Of a DNA stretch of 64,000 nt, positions 8,261 to 18,307 are shown piece by piece (the first letter of the stretch is position 1; the number at the start of each line of letters is the position of its first letter). Location: NCBI GenBank assembly GCA_025452255.1, contig CP104974.1:62001-126000 (forward strand), written 5' to 3'. Made by a program: the position numbers and the translations under genes. Source of the DNA: Devosia sp. A8/3-2. GTDB taxonomy: Bacteria; Pseudomonadota; Alphaproteobacteria; Rhizobiales; Devosiaceae. Below the pieces are notes generated by a model. It was not told the origin of the DNA. It did no database searches and saw only the letters and a program-made list of their open reading frames with translations.

Positions 8261-10025
8261 ATGAAAATCGATCTGATGAAATCTCTGCTGGTGGCAACGA
8301 CCGCGTTTATCGTGCTGTCCGCCCCTGCGCATGCGCAGGGCGTCAAGGCGGATTATGTTCCGGTCACCGACGAGATGCTGGCCAATCCGCCAGCCGAAGA
8401 CTGGCTGATGTTCCGCGGCGCCTATAACAATCAGGGCTATAGCCCGCTCGATCTGATCAACAAGGATACGGTTGGGCCAGCTGCAGCTCGCTCGGGCACG
8501 GCCGATGGCCGAAGCCGGCATTCAGGAAACCGCTCCGCTCGTGCATGACGGCGTCATGTTCCTGCAGACCAACAACAATATCGTCGAGGCGCTCGATGCC
8601 AAGACGGGCGACCTGATCTGGCAATATCGCCACGTTCTGCCCCAGCTCCCCACCTCGTGGAGCTATCAGATCAACCGAGCCCGCCGTCAGAAGAACTCGA
8701 TCGCGCTCTACCGGGACAAGGTGATCCTCACCACGGCTGACGCCAAGATCGTCGTGCTCAATGCCGCCGACGGCAAGGTAGCTCAGGAAAAGCAGGTCAT
8801 CGATTACAATCTGGGCTATAGCTACACCGTTGGCCCACTGATTGCCGATGGCAAGATCATCACCGCCATTTCCGGCTGCTCGATCGCCGGCACCGCTGGC
8901 GGCTGCTACATCTTCGCCCATGACGTGAATACCGGCGACGAACTGTGGCGCTTCAACACGATCGATGATCCCAACAACCGGGCCCAGCAGGATAGCTGGG
9001 GCGGCGTTCCCGCTGAAAACCGTTGGGGCGGCACGCCTTGGACCACCGGCGCTTATGATCCGGAAACCAAGACCACGTTCTGGGGCATTGGCATGCACGG
9101 CCCCTATTCCGAACTGATCCGTGGTTCGGGCGATGGCTCGGTGCTCTACACCAATTCCACGCTCGCTCTCGACGTCGAGACGGGTACGCTGAAGTGGTAC
9201 TATCAGCACCTGCCGCGCGATAACTGGGATCTGGATAGCCCGTTCGAGCGTATCCTGGTCGACCGGAAGTCGACGGCCAGACGCACAAGCTGCTGATCAC
9301 TGCAGCCGGCAAGAATGGCATCGCTTTCGGCCTCGATCGCGACACCGGCAAGTATCTCTGGTCCAAGGACACGGTTGTGCAGAACGTGGTCACCGGCATC
9401 GATGCCGACGGCACCGTTCACATCAACGAAGACCTGATCTCCAAGGCCGTGGGCGAAGAACACCCGGTCTGCGCCTCGGTTTCGGGTGGCAAGCTCTGGC
9501 AGGCTGGCGCCTATAGCCCGCTGACCCGGGCTTACTTCGTGCCCCTGACCGAAGCCTGCAACACGGTTGCTCCGACCCAGACTGAATTCACGGCCGGTAA
9601 TGCCGTGGGCGCCGTCAAGTTCGGTCCGCGCGTGCTGCCAGAAGGCATCACCGATGCCGGCCTGCTGCAGGCTCTCAGCATCACACCGAGCGAGGGCGAT
9701 TCTGAAGTGGCAGGCGCGTGAGCGTCCGTCCATGACCAGCTCGGTTCTGGCCACTGCTGGCGGTCTCGTGTTCGGCGGCGACGCTGCCCGCGAAGTCAAA
9801 GCCCGGGACCGAGAAACTGGTGACGTGGTCTGGTCGCAGCGCCTCAACGCGCCGATCGGTGGCTATCCGATGACCTATGAAATCGACGGCGAGCAGTATC
9901 TGGCGGTTCCCACCGGCTATTCCAACTCGGCCAGCTCGATTTCCTCGGCCTTCCCGGAAATCCCGCTGCCCACCGGTTCGGGCAACTCGATCTTCGTGTT
10001 CAAGCTGCCAAAGGCCGCTAGCTAA
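8261..10025 (+). CDS. PQQ-dependent alcohol dehydrogenase, probable lanthanide-type active site
   Basis: Periplasmic quinoprotein oxidising an alcohol and passing electrons to cytochrome c; about 585 residues in the eight-bladed propeller family. The signal peptide ends SAPAHAQG. Family hallmarks are [29 protein letters not shown], the Trp-docking-type repeats, [26 protein letters not shown] and [15 protein letters not shown]. The catalytic region at 9219-9236 reads DNWDLD: an Asp two residues after the catalytic Asp is the feature separating lanthanide enzymes (XoxF/ExaF) from calcium ones. The vicinal Cys-Cys pair usually found before the INRG-like motif is absent; the sequence there reads [10 protein letters not shown]. 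Frame breaks occur near 8477, 9268 and 9712. ATG 8261 is preceded by GGAGG at 5 bases. A hairpin terminator follows. Substrate unknown; Devosia uses a PQQ enzyme (DepA) to oxidise the mycotoxin deoxynivalenol. Confidence 0.87.
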
Positions 10026-10036
10026 AATCAAGCAAA

Positions 10037-10064
10037 GAAAGGGGCTTCGGCCCCTTTCGTCTTT
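10037..10064 (+). terminator. Rho-independent terminator after the PQQ dehydrogenase
   Basis: A perfect 9-base stem, GAAAGGGGC with GCCCCTTTC, closes on a TTCG tetraloop (10037-10058) and is followed by GTCTTTCT. It starts 12 bases after the dehydrogenase stop, so it should separate the cytochrome-dehydrogenase transcript from the second binding protein gene or allow only partial read-through. Confidence 0.85.
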
Positions 10065-10138
10065 CTGAGCGCCGCAGCGCCCAATTCGCGACAGGACGCC
10101 GGCCTTCCTTGGACCGCCGAGCGACCAAGGAGAAGTCG

Positions 10139-10958
10139 ATGCTTCGTTATCTCACGCTGGGCCTGGCCCTGCTCATGGCTGGCGGCGCCTATGCGCAATC
10201 TTCCGGCATTCCGCCCGAGGAGATGGACAATTCGCGGCGCCTAGCCGGCGACGCCATCAATGTGTGTTTCGATATCACGAGCACGGGCCGCGCCTTCGAT
10301 GAAGATGTCGCCAAGGCCATTGGCGATGCGCTGTTCCTTGAGGTCAATGTGGTGGAAGGCTTCGGTGGCTTCCCACTCAATGGCGATGGTTTTCTCGATG
10401 AATTGACCCCGGCCATGAACAATACCTGCGACATATTCATGGGTGTTTCGGTCTCGACCAATTCGCCGGTGTCGGATGCTTTCGCGCTGACCCGGCCCTA
10501 TGCGACCATTCCCTTCGTCTTCGTGGTTGCCGACCCCGATTGGCAAAAGCTGGGCGATATCCCCAAGGACCGCAAGCTGGGCACTGCTATGGCCAGCTCG
10601 GGCGAGATGAACTACATCACTCGGGCACAGCAGCAGCCTGAGGCCGAGCGCTGGGTGCGCTACCCCTATGCCAATTTCGACTTGATGACGACGCGTGCTC
10701 GACGGCACCATTGCCGGCATGGTGCTGTGGCAGCCCGCCTTGGCGCGCGTGTTGCAACAGCGCCCCGACGCCGCGGCCCTGCGCGTCATCGCCAATGATC
10801 CCATCCCCGGAGCCGAAGTGCATGTTGGGGCGCTGGTGTCGAGCCGCAACAGCTTCCTGCGCAGCCGAGTCGACCGAGCCATTGATGCGCTGGTCGCCGA
10901 CGGCACCATTGCGGGGTTTCTGGAACAACACGGCTATACCGGCCACGCTGGAGAATAG
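10139..10958 (+). CDS. Second quinoprotein-associated periplasmic binding protein (XoxJ-like)
   Basis: Secreted family-3 type binding protein of about 272 residues. The signal peptide ends AGGAYAQS. The mature part opens with INVCFDITSTGRAFDEDVAKAI and later has MNNTCDIFMGVSVST and the hinge KLGTAMASSGEMNY. The Cys-rich opening and lack of an N-terminal anchor resemble XoxJ, a periplasmic protein required with or next to XoxF-type dehydrogenases and thought to act on the dehydrogenase itself. ATG 10139 has AAGGAG upstream. One frame break near 10690 joins the two halves, the second ending FLEQHGYTGHAGE. It is a diverged second copy relative to the binding protein at 6571. Confidence 0.72.
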
Positions 10959-10980
10959 GGCTTTTGCCTTGGCGAAAACC
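10959..10980. terminator. Imperfect hairpin between convergent genes
   Basis: GGCTTTTGCC and GGCGAAAACC form an imperfect stem filling the 22-base gap between the binding-protein stop and the sthA stop. It may act as a bidirectional terminator. The stem has two mismatches and only a short T-run on either side. Confidence 0.35.
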
Positions 10981-12450
10981 TTATTCGGCTAGTGGCGCGA
11001 TGGGGGCGGTCCTCGGCATGCGGTTCCGGGCGTCGAGGGCGGCGATCTTATAGGCTTCGGCCGGGGTCGGATAATTGAAGGTATTCTCGACGAAATAGTC
11101 GAGCGTGCCGCCCAGATTGAGCACGGCCCGGCCGATGTGGATCAATTCGGTCGCACCTTCGCCCACGATATGGACGCCGAGCAATTTGCGAGTTTCGAGC
11201 GCGAAGATCATTTTCATCATGCCCGATTGCAGGCCCATAATGTGGCCGCGCGAGGTTTCGCGGAAGCGGGCGACACCGCATTCGTAAGGCGTGCCGGCGG
11301 CGCGGACCTGCTGCTCAGTGAGACCAATGGTGGAGATTTCGGGCACGGCATAAATGCCATAGGGAAAAAATTGCGGCGCGGGCGGCATGGCGGCGCCGAA
11401 AGCGTGCAGCGCCGCGATACGACCCTGCTCCATGGAGGTGGAGGCAAGGGACGGGAAGCCGATGACATCTCCGGCGGCATAAATATTGGTAATCTCGGTC
11501 TGGAAGGTCGTGGGATCGACCTTGAGGCGGCCGCGGTCATCAGGGATGACGCCACAGGCATCCAGTCCCAGATTGGCAGTGGCGCCCACCCGACCGGCGG
11601 CATAGAGCAGCATATCGGAGCGGACGCGGCGGCCATCGGTGAGAATGGCGATGGCCCAGCCCTGTTCATCCAGTTCGACGCGATCGACCTTGGCGCCCGG
11701 GCGAATGGTCATGCCGCGCTTGCGCAGATCGTGGGTGAATTCCTCGATGATCTCACGATCGATGAAATCAAGATAGTTTTCCTTGGGCTCGATCAGCGTG
11801 ACGGGCACGTCGAGCGCCGAGAAGATGGTGGCATATTCCATGCCGATGACGCCAGCGCCCACCACGGTAAGGCTGCGCGGCACGCGTGGCTCGGCGACCG
11901 AGCTATCGCTATCGAGCACCGAATGATCGTTGAAGGGAATGTTGGCGGGGCGATAGGGCGCGGTGCCCACCGCGATCACCGCGAAATCAAAGCTGAAGGC
12001 GTGATCATCCCCGGTATGGTCGATGACGGTGATGTGGTTGGCATCGGTGAACTTGGCCATGCCGCCAAAGGTGCGCACGCCATTGCGGGCAAATTGATGC
12101 TCGAGCACCTCGATCTCGTAATCGAGCGTCATGCGCAGGCGGGCGCCCGTGTCCTTGCCCTCGATATCCTTCTTGACGCGATAGGCCAGGCCATAAAAGC
12201 CGCGCTCGCGCCAGCCTGAGAGGTTGAGCACGGTTTCGCGCAGGGTCTTGGAGGGAATGGTGCCGGTATGGACCGAGACGCCGCCCGGGCGGAGGCGATT
12301 TTCCACCACCAGCACGGATTTGCCCAGCTTGGCCGCCTGAATGGCAGCGCGGCGCCCGGCCGGTCCGCTGCCGATGACGACGAGATTATAGTGCTCCAAG
12401 CCCCTGCCCCGATTTGGTGTTTTGTCTGCCGTAGCGGAGGAGTGTGACAC
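10981..12450 (-). CDS. sthA: Soluble pyridine nucleotide transhydrogenase
   Basis: Cytoplasmic flavoprotein moving hydride between NADPH and NAD, 489 residues, intact. FAD motif GSGPAG (27-32) is followed, where disulfide reductases have their redox cysteines, by HTGTIPSKTL (61-70) with no Cys, which is the feature separating SthA from dihydrolipoamide dehydrogenase. The NAD motif VVGAGVIGMEYA and the second FAD motif NIYAAGDVIGFPSLAST are complete. The start at 12450 is a GTG giving a short N-terminal extension before LEHYNLVVIGSG; a downstream start cannot be excluded. It converges on the PQQ-locus binding protein and is not functionally tied to it. Confidence 0.9.
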   Translation of the reverse strand: MSHSSATADKTPNRGRGLEHYNLVVIGSGPAGRRAAIQAAKLGKSVLVVENRLRPGGVSVHTGTIPSKTLRETVLNLSGWRERGFYGLAYRVKKDIEGKDTGARLRMTLDYEIEVLEHQFARNGVRTFGGMAKFTDANHITVIDHTGDDHAFSFDFAVIAVGTAPYRPANIPFNDHSVLDSDSSVAEPRVPRSLTVVGAGVIGMEYATIFSALDVPVTLIEPKENYLDFIDREIIEEFTHDLRKRGMTIRPGAKVDRVELDEQGWAIAILTDGRRVRSDMLLYAAGRVGATANLGLDACGVIPDDRGRLKVDPTTFQTEITNIYAAGDVIGFPSLASTSMEQGRIAALHAFGAAMPPAPQFFPYGIYAVPEISTIGLTEQQVRAAGTPYECGVARFRETSRGHIMGLQSGMMKMIFALETRKLLGVHIVGEGATELIHIGRAVLNLGGTLDYFVENTFNYPTPAEAYKIAALDARNRMPRTAPIAPLAE

Positions 12451-12501
12451 TGCGATTGCGCAGGTGGCAATGGCAGGGTGGGAAGAGCAGGGATGCTTGG
12501 A

Positions 12502-13359
12502 TTACTTCCAGCCCGGCAGGGGACCCAAATCGGGCAGTTCATAAAATGCCCGCACCACGTCCCAGCCCTGCTGGGCAGTGTCGACCACGGTGAAGAGGTC
12601 CGGATCGGTGGGGGCGATGGTGCCTGCCTCCGCGAGGGCCGCGAAATTGATGACCTTGCCCCAGAATTCGGCGCCGAACAGCAGCAGGGGAATGCGCTCC
12701 ATGCGGCCGGTCTGGATCAGAGTGAGGGTTTCAAAGAACTCGTCCAGTGTGCCGAAGCCGCCGGGGAAGACGGCCACCACTTTGCGCGCAGCAGGAAATG
12801 AATTTTGCGCGTGGCGAAATAGTGGAAATTGAAGCTGAGGTCAGGCGTGACGAACAGGTTCGGCGCCTGTTCATGCGGCAGCACGATATTGAGGCCGATC
12901 GATTGCGCACCCATGTCCGCCGCGCCACGATTGCCCGCTTCCATGACGCCGGGGCCACCGCCGGTGACCACGACATATTCCTTGTCATCGAGGTTTTTGG
13001 AGGTCATGGCCGCCAATTGGGCGAAGCGGCGGGCTTCGTCATAATAACGAGAGGCCAGTTCCAGATTTTTCTTCTGCGTCTCGTTTTTGGCGGCCCGGGC
13101 AGGCTTGCCGGGCTCAGGAATGCGCGCCGCCAAACAGTACGACGGTGGAATTGATGCCGTGTTCGCGCAGGCGGTGTTCGGTTTTTTGATATTCGAGCTG
13201 GAAGCGGATGCCGCGATTATCCTCGGAGGTGAGGAAATCATCGTCAGCAAAGGCCAGGCGAAAGGCCGGCGACTGAGTCTGGGGCGTCTGCGGGGCGCGC
13301 TTGGATGCGGCAACGTCCTGTTCGGATGTGCGCAAGGAGGTGGGGCGGCGTCTGGCCAT
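12502..13359 (-). CDS. LOG family protein (lysine decarboxylase-like; putative cytokinin-riboside phosphoribohydrolase fold)
   Basis: Nucleotide-binding Rossmann-like protein of about 285 residues in the TIGR00730/LOG family, whose characterised members cleave nucleoside 5'-monophosphates. The hallmark motifs are the first loop VVTGGGPGVMEAGNRGA and the second PGGFGTLDEFFE, which carries the catalytic Glu. A long N-terminal part rich in Pro and Thr precedes the fold, as in the larger alphaproteobacterial members. Frame breaks lie near 13130 and 12785. It runs in the same direction as sthA 51 bases upstream of the latter. Confidence 0.8.
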
Positions 13360-13521
13360 TAAGGGCTCCGGCAGGGTCAGTCCAAATCAATGGGGACCGG
13401 ATTAACCCGCGCAGGGATGGCGGTAAAGCGCAAGCTGGTTGCGCACGGACTTGTCATCGGCCCGTTACATTGCCGGACCATGACTGCCGCCCAGCGGCGC
13501 GGTGGCGTCATGGAGGCTGAT

Positions 13522-14825
13522 ATGAAGACGCTGAGCGCAGTGCTGTGTACCGTTTCGCTGCTGACAATACTGCCCGCAATGGCAGCCGACTGGAGCGTTG
13601 CCGAGGTGACCCCGGTGTTGCAGACGCCAGTGCTGACCGAAGCGGATGCCGACGCCGATGCGGATGATCCGGCAATCTATGTACACCCCACTGATCCGGC
13701 GCGCAGCCTGGTGGTCACGGCGGTCAAGAATGGCGGCATTCGGGTTTATGGGCTCGATGGCGCGCTCAAGCAGATCGTGCTGCCAGCCGAGGATGGGCGG
13801 ATCAACAATGTCGACGTGGTCTATGGCTTCGCGCTGGCCGATGGCAGCACGGCCGATATCATTGTGGGGGCTGATCGTGGGCTCGATATCATCCGCGCCT
13901 ATCGCATCGATGCCGATGCCGCCGAACCGCTGAGCGAGATTACCGACCCGGCAGCGGCACGGGCTTTCCCGACGCGTTATTTGCCGGGTGTAGCAGAAAC
14001 CGAAGATAATCCGGTGGATGACCAGAACACCGTTTATGGGCTGGCCACTGGAACGACAAGGCGAGCGGCACAGTGTGGGTCGTGGGCACGCAGCGGCATC
14101 AACCGACGGTTGGTGTATTCAAGCTGGTGGCGACTGCCGATGGCGTTCATGCCGAACTGGACCATGATTTCCGCGCACCGGCGACGCAGAACGGGCAAGA
14201 CCTGTTCAGTGAAAACGAGGATGACGCGCTGCTCGATTTCAGCCCGCAATTTGAGGGCAGCGTGATCGACCGGACGACGGGCGTGATCTATGCGGGCCGG
14301 GAAGATGTAGGCATCTGGCAGGTCCCGGTCAGCGGGGGCGAGCCCAAGCTGGTCTATGCCACGCGCAGCTCGGCCAAGAGCCCCTTCAACAATCCCGACA
14401 GCGTCATTTCGCGCGATGTCGAGGGGCTGACGATCTATTACGGGGCCGATGGGGTCAAATATCTGCTGGCTTCGAGCCGGGGTGGTGCGCATGGCGAAGG
14501 CGGGGTGCCTGACGCGCCCTATGACGACAGCTTTGCCGCCTTCGCCATCGGCGACACGCTTGAACTACTCGGCTCGTTCTGGGTGGCGGCGGCAGGCGCA
14601 ATGGATGCGGTGCAGGAAAGCGACGGGGCCGATGTGATCTCGATGGGGCTTCCGGGGTTCGAAAACGGGCTGTTCGTGACCCAGGACGGCTATGCCGGAG
14701 ACCTCAATGGACTAGATGGCGAAGTCGCCTCAAGCAATTTCAAATTTGTCGACTGGGCGCAGATCGCCAACAGCTTTACCACACCGCTGGTGGTTGCGCC
14801 GGAAGCGTTCGATCCGCGGAAATAA
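13522..14825 (+). CDS. Beta-propeller phytase
   Basis: Secreted 3-phytase of the six-bladed beta-propeller family, a calcium-dependent enzyme releasing phosphate from inositol hexakisphosphate, about 433 residues. A signal peptide (MKTLSAVLC to PAMAAD) is followed by the family start ADDPAIYVHPTDPARS, then VVTAVKNGGIRVYGLDG, the acidic blocks typical of calcium sites (SENEDDALLDFSP), YYGADGVKYLLASSRG and a C-terminal DGYAGDLNGLDGEV. The acidic run EADADADADDPAIY near residue 40 is unusually repetitive. ATG 13522 has GGAGG 5 bases upstream; upstream in-frame starts lack this. One frame break occurs near 14055. No neighbour suggests regulation by phosphate. Confidence 0.83.
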
Positions 14826-14876
14826 GGTTTTCGCAGGGCCGGGCACGACACGCGCCCGGCCACAATTGCGCGCACT

Positions 14877-15775
14877 TTGATAAGGCATAAGCTGCTTGCT
14901 GTGGGAGCAGGGGCGGAAAGCTTGGGCCAATTTACGAGTTTGGAAGCGCGGATCGACGCGGCGGCGCATGCAGTGCTGGCGCGGCTGCCGCGTGGGCGGC
15001 TGGCCGATGGGGCAGTGGAATTTCTGGTCTTCGGGCTGAAACAGGCTCGGGCGTGCCTGTTTGGCGGGCTGATGCTGGGCATGATCTCGGTGACCCGGCT
15101 GTGGTGGCCCGAGATCGGGCTGGCCCGCTACGATTTCTGGTTTTTGGCGGCGCTGCTGATCCAGATCGGCATGCTGGTGTTTCGGCTCGAAACGCTGAGC
15201 GAAGCCAAGGTGATCCTGATTTTCCATGTGGTGGGAACCGGCATGGAGCTGTTCAAGACAGCAGCGGGATCGTGGATTTATCCCGAGGAGGCGCTGTTCC
15301 GGATCGGTGGCGTGCCGCTGTTTTCGGGCTTCATGTATGCCTGTGTCGGCTCCTATATGGCGCGCATCCAGCGGATTTTCGACATAAGGTTTTCTCACTA
15401 CCCACCGGTATGGGCGACAGTGCTGCTGGCGCTGGCCATTTATATCAACTTCTTTTCGCACCACTTCATTTTCGATTTCCGCTTTGTGCTGTTCGCTGTG
15501 GTGGGACTGCTCTACTTCCGCAGTGCCATGCATTACCGGGTATTCCGCTTCCGCCATCGCATGCCGATGCTCCCGGCGTTCCTGCTGGTCGCGCTGTTCA
15601 TCTGGATCGGGGAGAATATCGGTACCGGTCGTGGGCCTGGATATATCCCGATCAGGTCGATGGCTGGTCGCTGGTGAGCTGGAGCAAGCTGGGCTCGTGG
15701 TATCTGCTAATGCTGATCTCGGTCGTGCTGGTGACGCTGGTGCATCCGCCCAAAGCCTATCAACAAGTGCCCTGA
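14877..15775 (+). CDS. DUF817 family integral membrane protein
   Basis: Polytopic inner-membrane protein of about 298 residues in the DUF817 family (COG3739), function unknown. Eight or so hydrophobic stretches alternate with family motifs [54 protein letters not shown] and, after the break, [18 protein letters not shown]. The frame breaks near 15632. The start is uncertain: TTG 14877 opens the frame, and a GTG at 14901 is also possible. The stop lies 37 bases before the SRP RNA gene. Confidence 0.75.
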
Positions 15776-15811
15776 GGTCTTGCCAAGGGCACATTTTATT
15801 CGCATATAGCG

Positions 15812-15908
15812 AGCGGGAGGTTGGCGCGGACGTGTTCCTCGCCAACCGGGTCAGGTCCGGAAGGAAGCAGCCCCAACGAGACCTTCACGGGTCGATGCCA
15901 GCCTCCTA
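15812..15908 (+). ncRNA. ffs: Small bacterial SRP RNA (4.5S RNA)
   Basis: RNA scaffold that binds Ffh in the signal recognition particle. The conserved apical domain GGTCAGGTCCGG followed by AAGGAAGCAGCC (15849-15872) is an exact match to the bacterial consensus with its symmetric and asymmetric internal loops. The flanks pair: GGGAGGTTGGC upstream with the GCCAGCCTCC end. The roughly 97-base size fits the small type. It sits immediately upstream of dnaX, its usual place in Hyphomicrobiales. The ends are estimated from stem pairing. Confidence 0.93.
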
Positions 15909-15912
15909 CTGT

Positions 15913-15969
15913 GTTTTCCTGTGGCGTACCGATCCGCAAAACCGGTATCCACTTTTGGTGGAAACGCTG
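15913..15969. repeat. Dispersed palindromic element, copy 1 (CCGCAAAACCGGT core)
   Basis: Contains CCGCAAAACCGGT, then CCACTTTTGGTGGAAACGCT. The same core, differing by a few bases, recurs at 48033-48077, where the outer arms GCGTTTCC / GGAAACGC are intact; here the left arm is degraded to TTTTCC. It lies between the SRP RNA and dnaX and could fold downstream of ffs. Confidence 0.6.
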
Positions 15970-16031
15970 CCATGCCTATGATGGCCAAATGGCTCTAGGC
16001 AGATTCCATTCAACCGATGCGGAAGGGCACG

Positions 16032-17812
16032 ATGGCTGACGCTACGACATCGCCCTATCTCGTTCTCGCCCGCAAATATCGCCCGCGTGACTTCACCACC
16101 CCGGTTGGCCAGGATGCCATGGTGCAGACGCTGGGCAATGCCTTTGCGCAAAACCGCATCCACCACGCCTTTATCCTGACCGGCGTGCGCGGCGTGGGCA
16201 AAACCACGACGGCGCGCATTCTGGCGCGGGCGTTCAATTATGAAGACGCCAGCGGGCCGCACCCCACGCTTGATCTGAGCGTAGAGGGCGAGCATTGCCG
16301 CGCCATTATCGAGGGGCGCCATGTCGACGTCATCGAGATGGACGCCGCCAGCAATACCGGCATCGGCGACATCCGCGAAATCATCGACTCGGTGAAATAC
16401 GCGCCGGCCTCGGCACCCTACAAGGTCTATGTGATCGACGAGGTGCATATGCTCTCCACGGCCGCCTTTAACGGGCTGCTGAAGACGCTGGAGGAGCCAC
16501 CGCCCTATGTAAAATTCATTTTCGCCACCACCGAAATCCGCAAGGTGCCGGTGACGATTCTGAGCCGCTGCCAGCGGTTTGATTTGAGGCGAATTACGCC
16601 CGAAATCATGTCGAGCTATCTCAGAATCGATCCTAGCGCAGGAAGGCATCGGGTTTGAGCCCGAGGCACTGGCGATGATCGTGCGGGCGGGCGAAGGCTC
16701 GGCACGCGATAATCTGAGCCTGCTCGACTGGGCCATCGCCCATGGCAATGGCACGGTAACGGCAGCGACGGTCAAGGCCATGCTGGGGCTGGGTGACCGG
16801 GCGCGGATCATTGATCTGTTCGAAGAGGTTTTGGGTGGGCGCATTGGCGAGGCCATCGAGACCATGCGGGCGCTGTATGACATGGGCGCCGATCCGCAGA
16901 CGTTGATTGCCGATCTGGCCGATTTCACCCATCTGGTGACCCGCATCAAAGTGGTTCCGGCGGCGGCCGAGGATATGTCGCTGACGCCGGACGAGCGGGT
17001 GCGCGGCGCCGAATTTGCCGGCAAGCTCTCCATGCGGGCGCTGACGCGGGCCCGGCAGATCTTGTTCAAGGGGCATGACGAAGTCGCGCGGGCCAATAAT
17101 GGATTGCAGGCCGCCGAAATGGCGCTGATCCGGCTGGCTTATGCCGCTGATTTGCCCAGCCCAGACGAGTTGATCGCGCGGCTGAGCAATCAGCCGACGC
17201 CGGCCCCTGCCCTGCCGCAGGGCAATGGGATGATGCCGCGCGGGCCCTCGGGTGGCTCATCTGCCATGCGGGTGGAAGCGCCGCAGATTGTACGCACCGA
17301 GGCGGTGGCGCCGCAGCCAGGGCAGCCGCAGGCATCGTTGCAGCCACAAGTAGCGCCAGTGCAGAAGCCACTGGCGGCGCCGGCTCTGGCCAGCGTGGGC
17401 AGCTATAAGGATTTGATCGCACTGGCAGGCGCCAAGCGCGACATTATTGTGCGCATGGCGCTGGAAGGCTCAATGCGGCCGATTTCGTTCCGAGCAGGGG
17501 CGGATCGAGGTGGCGCTGGCCGATGGGGCCGATCTCGGCATTATCGCTACGCTTTCGGCGCGGCTGCAGGCCCGGACCGGCGAGCGCTGGCTAATCACCG
17601 TTTCGAGCAAGCCGCCCGAAGGGCTGACCCTCAAGCAGGAACAGGCCAAAAAGGTCGAGGCGGCGCATGCCGCCGCTCATGAGGACCCGTTGGTCAAAGC
17701 TATTCTCGAGACATTTCCCGGGGCCAAGGTGGTCAATGTGACCGTGCGCGAAGAGGCCGCCGCAGCGGCGCCTGACGTGCCACCGCCCCCACCAGAAGAG
17801 GACGACGAATGA
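16032..17812 (+). CDS. dnaX: DNA polymerase III subunits gamma/tau
   Basis: Clamp-loader ATPase of the replicative polymerase, about 593 residues. AAA+ motifs are clear: [15 protein letters not shown] at the N-terminus, Walker [13 protein letters not shown], Walker [12 protein letters not shown], sensor 1 FIFATTE and the SRC motif [11 protein letters not shown]. The collar domain follows ([18 protein letters not shown]), then a Pro/Gln-rich linker and the tau-like C-terminal domain ending in EEDDE. ATG 16032 precedes MADATTSPY. Breaks near 16625 and 17495 interrupt the frame. I found no A-rich slippery heptamer at either, so these look like sequence errors rather than programmed tau/gamma frameshifting. 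The stop overlaps the ATG of ebfC. Confidence 0.92.
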
Positions 17813-18117
17813 AAGACATTATGGGCATGATGAAGGCCGCCAGCGAGATGAAAGGCAAGATGGAGGCCATGCAGGCTGACCTTGCCAATCTCGTGGTGGA
17901 AGGTCGTTCGGGCGGTGGCCTCGTGGTGGTTTCGCTATCCGGCAAGGGTGACCTCAAGGGCGTCAAGATCGACCCGAGTCTGTTCAAGGAAGACGATGTC
18001 GAGGTGCTCGAGGATTTGATCGTGGCGGCGCATAATGATGCCAAGGCCAAGAGCGAAGCCGAAATGCAGCAGCGCATGGCAGAAGTGACATCGGGGCTCC
18101 CGATCCCCCGGGCATGA
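17809..18117 (+). CDS. ebfC: Nucleoid-associated protein, YbaB/EbfC family
   Basis: Small DNA-binding protein of 102 residues, intact, with the family start [21 protein letters not shown] (split: Met-rich helix), the central strand-rich [20 protein letters not shown] and the helix [18 protein letters not shown]. The ATG overlaps the dnaX stop and recR follows, the widespread dnaX-ebfC-recR arrangement. Confidence 0.93.
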   Translation: MKDIMGMMKAASEMKGKMEAMQADLANLVVEGRSGGGLVVVSLSGKGDLKGVKIDPSLFKEDDVEVLEDLIVAAHNDAKAKSEAEMQQRMAEVTSGLPIPRA

Positions 18118-18142
18118 AGTTTCCGTTTTAGGTTTTGGGCTT

Positions 18143-18273
18143 CTCCCTTGTGGGAGAGGTTGCGCGCAGCGCTGGATGAGGGGTTGCGCCCACAAACATT
18201 CAAGCATGGGTGAGCGCAGTACCCCTCACCCTGAAATTCTGCTGAATGCAGAATTTCTGTCCCTCTCCCACAA
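18143..18273. repeat. Intergenic repeat with nested hairpins
   Basis: The gap between ebfC and recR carries long inverted arms: CTTGTGGGAGAGG (18147-18159) pairs with CCTCTCCCACAA (18262-18273). Nested inside is a perfect 10-base stem GAAATTCTGC / GCAGAATTTC (18233-18242, 18248-18257) with a 5-base loop. The CTTGTGGGAGAGG...CCCTCACCC layout is typical of dispersed intergenic repeats in this order. It sits within an operon, so it may modulate mRNA stability. Confidence 0.7.
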
Positions 18274-18307
18274 AGGGCGGTGGGAAACACGCTCAGTGGT
18301 GACAAAC

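Noticed and set aside
16032..17812. Programmed frameshifting in dnaX
   Set aside because: Neither break has an A-rich slippery heptamer with a downstream stem, and both lie within conserved coding sequence, like the breaks in many other genes here.
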